Of a stretch of DNA of 17,452 nucleotides, positions 8,497 through 17,009 are shown piece by piece. Source of the stretch: Verrucomicrobiales bacterium (lineage in GTDB: Bacteria > Verrucomicrobiota > Verrucomicrobiia > Verrucomicrobiales > V1-33); assembly GCA_028293305.1 (NCBI GenBank), contig JAQGPD010000333.1, forward strand, positions 1 to 17,452, written 5' to 3'. The notes under the pieces were generated by a model. It worked only from the letters and a program-made list of their open reading frames with translations. It did not search any database and had not been told where the DNA came from. The position numbers and the translations under genes were made by a program. The stretch's first letter is position 1. Every line of letters begins with the position of its first letter.

Positions 8497-11400
8497 ATGA
8501 AAACCATTTTCTTTTCCTTTGGTCATCCCTGCCGCGCCCTCTGGCTGTCCTGCCTGGCGTTCCTGATACTATGTCAGGTGCCGGACACGGCCAGGGCCGA
8601 AGTCACCTCCGCCATCAATCAACTCACCGTCGATAACACCGCGGACGACTTGATAGCGTCCGATGCCCAAAACGCCTCGCCGGGCTACACGCGCGACACC
8701 ATCCAGGTGACTTCCTTTGTGAAATTCACACGCGTCAGCGGCACGGAAGCGTGGGATTACGAACAACGTTATGAGCTGATCAATGAAGCGGGCGTGCCCG
8801 TCGTTCTGAAGGTTGGCGGCGGGACGGCAAGCCATGTGAAAGTCACGCGGTTGATCAGCAACACCACGCCCAATCTGGAGGATCACGTCATCCTGGCGCC
8901 GGACAGCCCCCTTCCGGCAGGGGAAAAACACCGCGTCCGCCTAACGTTGTGGCGGCATGCCGATGGCAATTTCGAACTGCCCTTCGCCCAGACCTCAACC
9001 ACCAGTTCCACCCCCGAGCGGGTCTGGCGGCATTTCACCAATCTCTTTACCAACGACCCCTCCTATAACGTCAGATCATGGATCGGCTCCACCACCTGGA
9101 ACCGCCCATGGGCCGCCTACAGCACCCCGCAGGACAGCTTCCAGGTCGGCGTGTCCTGGCGGGCCGCCCGCTATGATGGGTTCCTTTCCCCCCCGACCCT
9201 GGCCGCCGTGACGGTGCGCCTGGTCGTGGAAATCCGCGACACCACCACCAACCAACTGGTTCCGCTGGAGCAGAATACTTTCGATGAAATCCTCGCGATG
9301 CCTTCGCACGAAGCTCCGGTTGGGCAGCCCCGCCGGGCTTACAGCACCATTGAAAACAGCACCCTCTCCATCAAACCGCTGGCGGTGCTGCCGGCGGCCT
9401 CCCACCAATATGCCCTGACTGTTAGAATCAGTCATTTCAATGCGCCGGGCGCCATTTTTCCCACTCCGCAGCATAGTGAAACTCTGGCCGCGCGACGGCT
9501 GATGAACTTCACCGGCACGATCCACGCGGCCGGGCTTGATGGATTTTTCACCTCCCTCAGCCTGCCAGGTCCGGTGGCTGGAAATCCCGTCGCCGGAGGA
9601 TTGGCTATCACCGGTCTTCAGATCAATGGCCAAAGCGGCACGCTCAACGGGTTTCCTGGTTATACCTTCGGCAATGGAGCATCCCTGGGGGCGACCATGG
9701 ATGACGAGGGGGAGCTGACCCTAACGTCCGGCAGCATTCCGGTCATGGTTCCCGTGGATGCCTTCAGCAGCCTGGGCACCATGCGTTATGGACGGCGCAA
9801 CCTACTGCTCAGCCCCGGCGGCATCACTGCCGATCTGGTGCTGCTGATGCCTTCCGGAGTAGGTTGGACGGACGATCCCGTGACGACGCGGGTTTGGGAA
9901 AGCGAGCTGGTGTTTCCGGGTGCCGCGCTGACGGCCGGCCTCGCTCCCGTGGCGGCGAGCCCGACTCTGGTGAAAACCATGTGGGCCAATGAAGAGTCCA
10001 AGCCGATCTGGTTCAAAGCCACACAGGTGACGTGGGCCACGGCGCAGTCCCGGCTAACTTTTATCACGCCCAATGAACCGGACAACGCGAAATTTGTCAG
10101 GGCCGCCGAACTGGACGCGCTTTTGGCCAATCCGGAAGTGGCGCCGGAGGATAAATCCAAACGCAGCAACGATCAGATTTTCTGGCACGTGAACCGCGTG
10201 AATGGCAACGTGCTCGTCTCCACGGACACCTCCGGCACCGCGCGGATGACAGCGGAATTCGTCATCGGGGGCGGCATCACCCGGACTCATTTTCCTTACG
10301 ATTCCCTGCTGGGATGGTCCGGCGGTCAGCTCAAGGTCAGCAACGATCTGGTGGTCAGTCAACAGAGTTTCCTGACAGATCCATTGGATACCCGCGTGCC
10401 CTACGCGCAGGATTGCGGTGGTGAGGAATGTGCGGCCGGGGCCGGCTCCACGGTCGAACTCCGCTTCAATGCACCGGCCGGGGAAAACCTGCGGATCACG
10501 CCGGACGGCGGGGTGGCCATGGAGGGCACTCTGCAAAATGCCACGCCCCTGCAGTGGGGCAAAATCCCGGCGCTGAACAAATTCGCGCATCAGACCAGCG
10601 CCTTCACCAACACCCGGCTCCACTTTCCTGGCAGCTTTCTCAATGGCAGTGCCAACACGCCAGGCACGGCGCGTCCCGGCATCATTCTGCATAGCGGATT
10701 CAATCTTGGCAGCGGTGCCATGGTGCGCCCGGGGACCACCGGTTTTGAAGACGGAACCGGCGAATACGCGGGGCTGAATTTCCGCACCACCGGCGGGGAT
10801 TTCACCGGCACCTCGGTTTTGTCAGGCACCGTAACGGGGCCGTATGACCTGAGTTACCGCTGCCACTATGTCGCCCGCCAGGCTGGCATTTCCGGCATCC
10901 ACGAAGCCTACACCGGCAGCTTTCCCCCAGGCGCCGTGCTGGGCGGCTATCCGGTGCAGTTCGAGGACTTTGGCATTCAGCTGATCCATAGCCGGGTCAC
11001 CGATTCACGGACCAAAGGCAGCATGGTGCTGCAGGAGCCTGCGGGATTTGAGCTGGCTTATGACAAGATGTTCTTCACCTGCCTCGGGGCCCCCTCCTTG
11101 CTGGAAATCAGCCCGGAGGAACAAGCGGCGGACAAAGTGCTGACCTATTGGCAGGCCGACTTCCGCGTTAAAAATGCGTCCTTCCTGACCATGGCGGAAA
11201 ACCAGTGCGACCCTTCCCAGATCCGGCTGGCGGTGAGCATGGAGACCTGGTCCTCTGAAATAAATGCCCCCCTGCACGGAACCCTCGCCTTTCTTCCCAA
11301 TGGCCAAATCCAGACCGCTGCCGATGCCGCCACGGAGCCGGCGGTGCACTCGCGCCTAACTCTTCCTCCCAACCTTGATCTGGCGGGGCCGGCCGGCGAA

Positions 11401-13812
11401 CGCTGGACCGCCACCACCGTGGGGGAAGCGTATTTCAACCATGCCGCCGCAGCTCCTGGCGAAGTGGGTTGGATGAACATCGCGGCCAAACTGAATCTTC
11501 CTTTCTTCGAGGATGCCCCGGTCCATCTCCACACGCGCTGCCGGAAAAACGATCCCGGTGCCCTGCTGCAACTGATGGGCGGATTCCAGGATAAGCTCCT
11601 GAGCTTCAATATCCAGAATGCCAACTACTTCACCCATGAGCCATTCGATACCGCCCACCGAGGGTATGCCACCGGAGTGACGGTCGCCAACTACCGCGAT
11701 GGCTTCGCCGCGCCGGACGCCCGCTTCCGCATGGAGGCCCGCACCCGTTGGCTGGATGTGGTGGATTTGAACTATGCCATGGCCTGGCAGACCGGCTCGC
11801 GGACCTTCAAGGACTTTCGTCAGGAAGGCACTAACCTCCTGATCATTGCTATCGATCACCGCTGCCGGACCCTGACGCCCAACAACGCGGATCTTGATTT
11901 CGGAGCCAAAGCCGGCACCAACAAACTCAGCCTGACAGATCTGGCCTCCGGCGCGGTCAGTGAACTTTTCGATACCCTCCAGGGATTGATAGACGAGCAG
12001 GTCCTGACCAATGGCCGGGAAGCCATCGGCCAGCTGCTGGAGCCGACCATGCGCGACCTCTTCGCCGCGCCGCTGCAGGCGAAAATGAACGAAAAAGCCG
12101 ACCTTGTGATGGACCGCCTGTTCGATGCGGACCATTGGGATCCTGTCACTAAAACCTTCACGCAGCCCATCACCAAGGCGCTGCTGGAAAGTATTCTCGA
12201 CTCGCCGTATGTGGATATGACCACCGGCTATCAAAGCGTCGCCGGGGCCACCGCCGAGGCCATCGGTCTGCTCAGGGAAGTCAAGGAACGTCTGGTCAAG
12301 GTCCAGTCGCATATCACCGATTTCCGCCTCTATTCGCAGCCCGGGCCTGGCAACAAATTTGATAAAATCGCCATCACCGCCAAGCGCGTCGCCGCCAAAA
12401 TCTCCGCCAAGATGGACGACCCGGTTTACCAGGAGGACATCGAAGCGCTGATCGAAAAGGCGAAGCCGGTCCTGACACAATTGGACATCCTGGCGGAAAA
12501 GGCGGAAACCATCTGCGCCACCCTCCTGACTGCTCTCAATGGAAACGGCCCGGTCGTGACGGAGCTGAAGGCGGCCCTCACCGGCACGGTCGCGGAACTG
12601 GACAGCGCCACCAATGGAGTCGCGGGCGACTTGCTGACGATCCTCAAACCTTACAAAGGCGGCGTGGACGATCCCTCCCAGGGACAAACGGCGGAAGCCG
12701 TGCGCCAACGCGTGATCCAGGCGATGGAGGACCGCTACTATTCCATGGGGATCAGCGCGAATATCCAACGCATTCTCAAACAACGCTTATATGATGTGGA
12801 ACAGCAGATGCGTCAGGTGGTGGACGGCGTGTTCGAGCAGGCGGACACCGCCGCCCGGGAGTTGATAGGCACCGTGCTGGGCGGAGTGGACAAAAAGCTG
12901 ACCGAATTCCTCGACGGCGCTTCGGATGTCATGGCCGGAGCCGAAGCCAAGGGCAAAGCCCACATCCGCGGCGATTCCCTGACTGATTTGCGCTTGGACC
13001 TCATCGTGGAATTGAAGGCTTCCGAAAAAATGAAGGCCCACGTCTTTATCGAGATCAAGGAACTCAATTCCGAAAACACACCCGGCGGTTGCCTGCCGCC
13101 TGGCGGGATGGGCACCGAAGTTACGCTGGGCGCCAAGGAGGTGTCGCTGGAATGGGCCTATCCGGACCTGACCGTCAGCTTCGACACCCGGTTCCAATTC
13201 GGGGCTGAAGGCAAGCTGTCCGGCATGGGCGGATCCATCGAGGTGCTGGGCGATATCAAATTCGGCGGGCAGTTCGTCATCAGTGAAATGGGCTGCGCTA
13301 TCATGTTTGGAAAGACGGAAAACTACTTCAGCGCGGAGGTCGCCATGTCCGTGGGCAAGAGCTTCAAGGCAAAGGGCGGAGTCTTCTTCGGCCGCACCTG
13401 CAGCCTGGCTCCGTTCTTCTGGGATGAAAGCATCCAGGAAGCGCTGGGGGAGGCTCCCTTCACCGGCGCTTATGTTTATGGTGAGGTGCACATTGCATTG
13501 AACCAATTGATCGGCATCCCCAGCACGTGCCTTTTCAACCTCAGCGTCGGCGCCGGCACCGGTATTGGTTATTTCTCGGAAGGTCCGACCTGGATAGGAA
13601 AGATGTTCCTCAGCGTGGAGGGGGAAGTGTTATGCATCATCTCGGTCACCGGCGAGATCTCGCTGGTCGGGGTGAAAAATCCGCAGGGTCTCAACCTTGT
13701 GGGCAAAGGCCGGCTGGCAGCGGAGCTGGGCTGGTGCCCCATCTGCATCAGCGTGGAAAAAACCGCCACCCTGACTTACAAAAACAAGAAATGGAGCAAA
13801 AAGGTGAATTGA
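8497..13812 (+). CDS. Giant exported protein of unknown family, beta / helical / beta architecture (cluster gene 3)
   Basis: The product has 1771 residues. MKTIFFSFGHPCRALWLSCL and the next residues form a signal peptide, probably cleaved after ARA near residue 34; the Cys at 27 is preceded by Leu, so it is not a lipobox. Residues about 35-1140 are almost wholly beta-rich, with many Thr/Asn/Gly strand-and-turn stretches (an early beta-sandwich-like part, then a longer repetitive part). A motif CGGEEC lies at about 639. Residues about 1146-1486 change to long amphipathic helices (LTDLASGAVSELFDTLQGL ... LTEFLDGASDVMAGAEAKG), likely a helical bundle or coiled coil. Residues about 1487-1771 return to amphipathic strands (AYPDLTVSFDTRFQFG, FSAEVAMSVGKSFKAKG, AYVYGEVHIAL) with several cysteines including WCPIC, and a basic end (KNKKWSKKVN). 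I recognise no family and no catalytic motif. A repeated beta-groove or lipid-binding fold is conceivable but unproven. The gene ends with tandem stops (TGA then TAG) and has no visible ribosome binding site. Confidence 0.85.
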   Translation: MKTIFFSFGHPCRALWLSCLAFLILCQVPDTARAEVTSAINQLTVDNTADDLIASDAQNASPGYTRDTIQVTSFVKFTRVSGTEAWDYEQRYELINEAGVPVVLKVGGGTASHVKVTRLISNTTPNLEDHVILAPDSPLPAGEKHRVRLTLWRHADGNFELPFAQTSTTSSTPERVWRHFTNLFTNDPSYNVRSWIGSTTWNRPWAAYSTPQDSFQVGVSWRAARYDGFLSPPTLAAVTVRLVVEIRDTTTNQLVPLEQNTFDEILAMPSHEAPVGQPRRAYSTIENSTLSIKPLAVLPAASHQYALTVRISHFNAPGAIFPTPQHSETLAARRLMNFTGTIHAAGLDGFFTSLSLPGPVAGNPVAGGLAITGLQINGQSGTLNGFPGYTFGNGASLGATMDDEGELTLTSGSIPVMVPVDAFSSLGTMRYGRRNLLLSPGGITADLVLLMPSGVGWTDDPVTTRVWESELVFPGAALTAGLAPVAASPTLVKTMWANEESKPIWFKATQVTWATAQSRLTFITPNEPDNAKFVRAAELDALLANPEVAPEDKSKRSNDQIFWHVNRVNGNVLVSTDTSGTARMTAEFVIGGGITRTHFPYDSLLGWSGGQLKVSNDLVVSQQSFLTDPLDTRVPYAQDCGGEECAAGAGSTVELRFNAPAGENLRITPDGGVAMEGTLQNATPLQWGKIPALNKFAHQTSAFTNTRLHFPGSFLNGSANTPGTARPGIILHSGFNLGSGAMVRPGTTGFEDGTGEYAGLNFRTTGGDFTGTSVLSGTVTGPYDLSYRCHYVARQAGISGIHEAYTGSFPPGAVLGGYPVQFEDFGIQLIHSRVTDSRTKGSMVLQEPAGFELAYDKMFFTCLGAPSLLEISPEEQAADKVLTYWQADFRVKNASFLTMAENQCDPSQIRLAVSMETWSSEINAPLHGTLAFLPNGQIQTAADAATEPAVHSRLTLPPNLDLAGPAGERWTATTVGEAYFNHAAAAPGEVGWMNIAAKLNLPFFEDAPVHLHTRCRKNDPGALLQLMGGFQDKLLSFNIQNANYFTHEPFDTAHRGYATGVTVANYRDGFAAPDARFRMEARTRWLDVVDLNYAMAWQTGSRTFKDFRQEGTNLLIIAIDHRCRTLTPNNADLDFGAKAGTNKLSLTDLASGAVSELFDTLQGLIDEQVLTNGREAIGQLLEPTMRDLFAAPLQAKMNEKADLVMDRLFDADHWDPVTKTFTQPITKALLESILDSPYVDMTTGYQSVAGATAEAIGLLREVKERLVKVQSHITDFRLYSQPGPGNKFDKIAITAKRVAAKISAKMDDPVYQEDIEALIEKAKPVLTQLDILAEKAETICATLLTALNGNGPVVTELKAALTGTVAELDSATNGVAGDLLTILKPYKGGVDDPSQGQTAEAVRQRVIQAMEDRYYSMGISANIQRILKQRLYDVEQQMRQVVDGVFEQADTAARELIGTVLGGVDKKLTEFLDGASDVMAGAEAKGKAHIRGDSLTDLRLDLIVELKASEKMKAHVFIEIKELNSENTPGGCLPPGGMGTEVTLGAKEVSLEWAYPDLTVSFDTRFQFGAEGKLSGMGGSIEVLGDIKFGGQFVISEMGCAIMFGKTENYFSAEVAMSVGKSFKAKGGVFFGRTCSLAPFFWDESIQEALGEAPFTGAYVYGEVHIALNQLIGIPSTCLFNLSVGAGTGIGYFSEGPTWIGKMFLSVEGEVLCIISVTGEISLVGVKNPQGLNLVGKGRLAAELGWCPICISVEKTATLTYKNKKWSKKVN

Positions 13813-13835
13813 TAGCGCGGCCTCGCCAAGGAAAA

Positions 13836-16800
13836 TCATGGCACCCACCCTGGCATGCCATGGGAGTCCAACGTCGTGCGGATGGCTTCCAGATCCCATG
13901 TCTGGGCGAAGTGGCCCGCCACCACCGCCAGCCGCCTGCCGGAGGCGTCAAAATCCATCGCCCGGACCGTGCAGGTGATCGGATGAGTCAGGCGGCAGAG
14001 GATGCGGCCCTCCCGGGCATCCAACAATGCGATGGTTTCCTGCTCCAGAGTCACGGCCGCCACCCGGCCGCCCGGGCAGGCAACCAGACAGGGCGGGGTG
14101 GCGGATTGCCGCTCATGAACCTGGGACCATAACAGATTTCCAGGAGCCACGGCCACCCCATGAACATGCGTCGCCGTAGCCGCCAGGAGGACGTTGTCCT
14201 GATCCGCAAAAGCCAAACCGGCGGCGTTTTCCGGAGGCAGGGGCATCGGGATTTCCTGCCCGGTCGAAGTGTCCGCCAACCAAGTGCCGGCAGTCCGGAT
14301 GGCAGGATCCGCCAAGGATGGTTTCGTGCCGGACCATGCCAGCCAGCGCCCGTTGGCAGACCATGTCAGGGAAGTGACGGCCGCCGCGGCATCCAAACCC
14401 AGCGATCCCAACGCAAGCTCGGCCGGCGCGGCGCCGTCCAGTGGAATCCGCCAGGCGGCGAACCCTCCGGGCGATCCCACCACCAGAATCCTCAGCGTGG
14501 GATTGAAGGCGAGCCTGGAATCCCGGGGCACATCCGGCAGGGCTCCGCGTTCTTTTCCATCCGCGTCATGATAGGTCAGCGACCTATCTGTGATGCGGAA
14601 AAAGCCTGACCTGACGGGATCCCGCGCCAGGGCATCATTCTGTGGAACGTCAGCCGCCGGATGGATGCCCGTTCCTTCCGGATCCATCCGGTGCAGGCCG
14701 TGCCCGGTGGTCAGGATGAAGCCGCCATCGGCTCCGGACCGCTGGATCCAGGGCTGGCCGGGCGCATAGGGATTGGGAATGACCGCCGGGGGAATCTTGA
14801 TCGCCTGCGCGGTGATGGAAGGTCGGCAGACAAAACGCGGACGCTCCCGGCGCAGGGAATCATCCGCCAGAATGAGCGTGCCATCCCGGGATCCCTCAAG
14901 GGCCAGCCCGGACATGGGAATGGCATCCGCAGGATGCAGCGTGATGAGATTCCACAATTTCAGCGTGCCGTCATTCCCCAGCGTGGCCATGCCGGTATTG
15001 TTATTGAAAAGCGCCGGCGTGGAAACCCCGCCCGCATGCGCTTCCAGAATCCAGACCGGATCCGGCAGCAGGGGAGACCAGCACGTCACTTTGCCCAGAT
15101 GGGTGGAGATCAGAAAATATCGGGAATCCTGACTCCACGTGGCTTCCCATTGGCTCGTCACCTCCGGATGGTTATATTCCATCGCCAGGGAAAAATCCTC
15201 TGTCCGGTAAAGCCGGAGCCCGGGCTCCCTGACGCCTCCCGCGACAAAAAACCTTCCATCCGGGGAAAGGGTGCGGCAGACCCATCCGGGCGGCAGGGCT
15301 TCGAAAATCCTGACGTCCGGCGGGGTTTTCCGCAGATTGCACAAATGCGGTTTCAACCCCGAGGCCAACAAGCCCGTGGCCAAAAACTGATCGCCCCCAC
15401 TGGAAAACGACCGGATTCCATTCAAGCCGGGCAGTTCCAGGATCACCTCCCTGCGGGCCAGATCCCAGACCACCGTGGCTTGGCCCCGCCGGACCGGCAG
15501 CAGCCGTCCATCCGGGGAAAGCGGGCCCGGAGGATAACCCCGCGTGGCCGTTTGGAGCGGGAAGTCGGGGATGAGGCATTCCTCCACGCCATCGCTGAAG
15601 CGTCGGATCGAGCAGCCTTCTTTTGTCAGAATAACATATCGCGACAAATCCCCGTCAGGCCTGACCCCCCAGCCTCGGAAAGTCCCGTGCGGCACCGCGT
15701 CCGGCAGACGTTCCACTCCAGGCATGGCCAGCAGGCTCAGCAATTCATCCCTCACCTCCGGCCGCGGATCCAAAAGCCAGGAACGGCGCACCGCCGCCAT
15801 AGCAGATTCCCGTGAAAGAAAACTCCCCGCCGTCCGCTTCGCCCGGGCCTCGGCCAGCAACGCGGCGGCTTCCTGAATCCGGGAGGCAGCGGCCGCTTTT
15901 TCAGAAATCCACTGCGCCTCCCGGCTGGCATGGCTCTCCCGGATGATCGCCCCGGTAGCCGTTAGCAGCGCGGCGAACAAGGCCAGGGAAAGACCGGCCA
16001 TCGCCGGATTCCGTTTCGCCTGGATCCAGCGCCGTTCCACCCAGCCGGTCGCCCGCGCATGGATCGGGCGGCCTTCCAGCCAGCGGCGGAGATCCGCTTC
16101 CAAAGCCGCCGCGCTTTGATAGCGGGAGGCCGTGGATTTTGCCAGGCACTTCAGACAAATCACCCGCAGATCCCGCGGAATGGTGGGGGGCAAAGGCGGC
16201 GGCGGCTCCTCCACAATCCGCCGCAGCAGAGCCGGGATGCCGGGTGCCTCAAAGGCCAACCGCCCGGCCAGCACTTCATAAAGCATGGCCCCCAGACTCC
16301 ACACATCACTAACCACCGTGCAGGCTCCGGCGTGGCTGGCCGCTACTTCGGGAGCGCTGTAATGGGGCGTGCCCAGAAAATCGTGAGTGCCGGTCAGGCC
16401 GCTGATGGAATCAATCAGTTTCACCAGACCGAAATCCGCCACATAGGCCTTATCCGCATCATCAAACAGGACGTTCTGCGGTTTAAGATCGCGGTGCAGC
16501 ACCCCGTGGAGATGCGCGTAATGCACAGCCGCGGCAAGGCTGGCGAAGAGTGCGGCAATCTCCCGCCATTGTCCGCCCAGCGCTTCCCGCCGGTCCGCCA
16601 GCGTGCCGCCCGCCGCCAGTTTCATCGTGAAAAATGGCAGATCGCCCGCCTCATCCACGCGGTAAACCGGCAGGATCGCCGGATGATCCAGCGCCGCCAC
16701 CGACCGGGCTTCGAGGCGGAACCGCTCGCGCATCCCAGGTTCATCCGCGAGCCGTGGCCGCAGCATTTTCAGAGCCACCGTGCGCCGGGTTTCCTTTTCC

Positions 16801-17009
16801 CGGGCCCGGTAGACCACTCCCATGCCGCCGCGGGCGATTTCCTCCAAGACCTCATGTCCAGGCACCGGCATGGCCTGCGGACCGGGCCCGGTGGCGGGGC
16901 CTCCCGTTGCCGTTCCGGCCCCCCACACACAGGTGGCGCATAACAACGCCGGATAATCCGGAGCCAGCAAGGCTCCGCATTCCATGCAATGAAGTTCCGC
17001 CGGGTTCAT
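13836..17009 (-). CDS. Membrane-anchored Ser/Thr protein kinase with zinc ribbon and C-terminal WD40 propeller
   Basis: This 1057-residue Hanks-type (eukaryotic-like) kinase phosphorylates Ser/Thr of as yet unknown substrates. A CxxC-x12-CxxC zinc ribbon (Cys 8, 11, 24, 27) comes first. The kinase domain spans about 52-315: glycine loop IARGGMGVVY 58-67 (Ala replaces the first Gly, a tolerated variant), ATP-binding Lys81, HRDLKPQN 172-179 with catalytic Asp174, DFG 192-194, APE 219-221 and DVWSLG 235-240. All catalytic residues are present, so it should be active. One transmembrane helix lies at about 336-356, then a short Ala/Glu-rich helix to about 400. The rest is WD40-like (for example LGNDGTLKLWNL near 676 and TWDLEAIRTTL near 1040), which would lie outside the cytoplasm if the kinase is inside. 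The start is firm: its ATG overlaps the sigma-factor stop (ATGA), implying translational coupling. It ends 23 bases from gene 3, in convergent orientation. Confidence 0.93.
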   Translation of the reverse strand: MNPAELHCMECGALLAPDYPALLCATCVWGAGTATGGPATGPGPQAMPVPGHEVLEEIARGGMGVVYRAREKETRRTVALKMLRPRLADEPGMRERFRLEARSVAALDHPAILPVYRVDEAGDLPFFTMKLAAGGTLADRREALGGQWREIAALFASLAAAVHYAHLHGVLHRDLKPQNVLFDDADKAYVADFGLVKLIDSISGLTGTHDFLGTPHYSAPEVAASHAGACTVVSDVWSLGAMLYEVLAGRLAFEAPGIPALLRRIVEEPPPPLPPTIPRDLRVICLKCLAKSTASRYQSAAALEADLRRWLEGRPIHARATGWVERRWIQAKRNPAMAGLSLALFAALLTATGAIIRESHASREAQWISEKAAAASRIQEAAALLAEARAKRTAGSFLSRESAMAAVRRSWLLDPRPEVRDELLSLLAMPGVERLPDAVPHGTFRGWGVRPDGDLSRYVILTKEGCSIRRFSDGVEECLIPDFPLQTATRGYPPGPLSPDGRLLPVRRGQATVVWDLARREVILELPGLNGIRSFSSGGDQFLATGLLASGLKPHLCNLRKTPPDVRIFEALPPGWVCRTLSPDGRFFVAGGVREPGLRLYRTEDFSLAMEYNHPEVTSQWEATWSQDSRYFLISTHLGKVTCWSPLLPDPVWILEAHAGGVSTPALFNNNTGMATLGNDGTLKLWNLITLHPADAIPMSGLALEGSRDGTLILADDSLRRERPRFVCRPSITAQAIKIPPAVIPNPYAPGQPWIQRSGADGGFILTTGHGLHRMDPEGTGIHPAADVPQNDALARDPVRSGFFRITDRSLTYHDADGKERGALPDVPRDSRLAFNPTLRILVVGSPGGFAAWRIPLDGAAPAELALGSLGLDAAAAVTSLTWSANGRWLAWSGTKPSLADPAIRTAGTWLADTSTGQEIPMPLPPENAAGLAFADQDNVLLAATATHVHGVAVAPGNLLWSQVHERQSATPPCLVACPGGRVAAVTLEQETIALLDAREGRILCRLTHPITCTVRAMDFDASGRRLAVVAGHFAQTWDLEAIRTTLDSHGMPGWVP
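13837..13862. repeat. Inverted repeat at the junction of convergent genes
   Basis: CATGGCA (13837-13843) and TGCCATG (13856-13862) are 7-bp complementary arms around a 12-base loop. The right arm overlaps a perfect 10-bp palindrome, TGGCATGCCA (13851-13860). It lies in the last codons of the kinase gene and directly downstream of gene 3. A bidirectional termination role is possible from its position, but there is no T-run and the stem is short. Confidence 0.25.

Noticed and set aside
8497..8600. Lipoprotein signal on cluster gene 3 (Cys at residue 27)
   Set aside because: The residue before the Cys is Leu, which does not fit the lipobox; a standard signal peptidase I site after ARA is better.
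11356..12783. Long antisense open frame (475 codons) under cluster gene 3
   Set aside because: Its translation is rich in His, Arg and Gly with no domain; it mirrors the helical part of gene 3, where GC-rich codon bias keeps the opposite strand open. It has no signal peptide or ribosome binding site.
8497..13812. Assignment of gene 3 as an RHS/Tc-type toxin, AsmA/TamB-like protein or autotransporter
   Set aside because: No YD repeats, no clear AsmA motif, no confident terminal barrel. The resemblance is only general beta-richness, so I left it unassigned.
1727..13812. Type IX secretion or PEP-CTERM sorting signals on the three cluster proteins
   Set aside because: None of the C-termini (PLPEINIF, IMSLAD, KKWSKKVN) shows a PEP motif with a hydrophobic helix or a T9SS-type terminal domain.
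14661..15815. Plus-strand open frame (384 codons) within the kinase gene
   Set aside because: Its Arg/Pro/Gly/Gln-rich product lacks any motif, while the minus frame has readable WD40 repeats.
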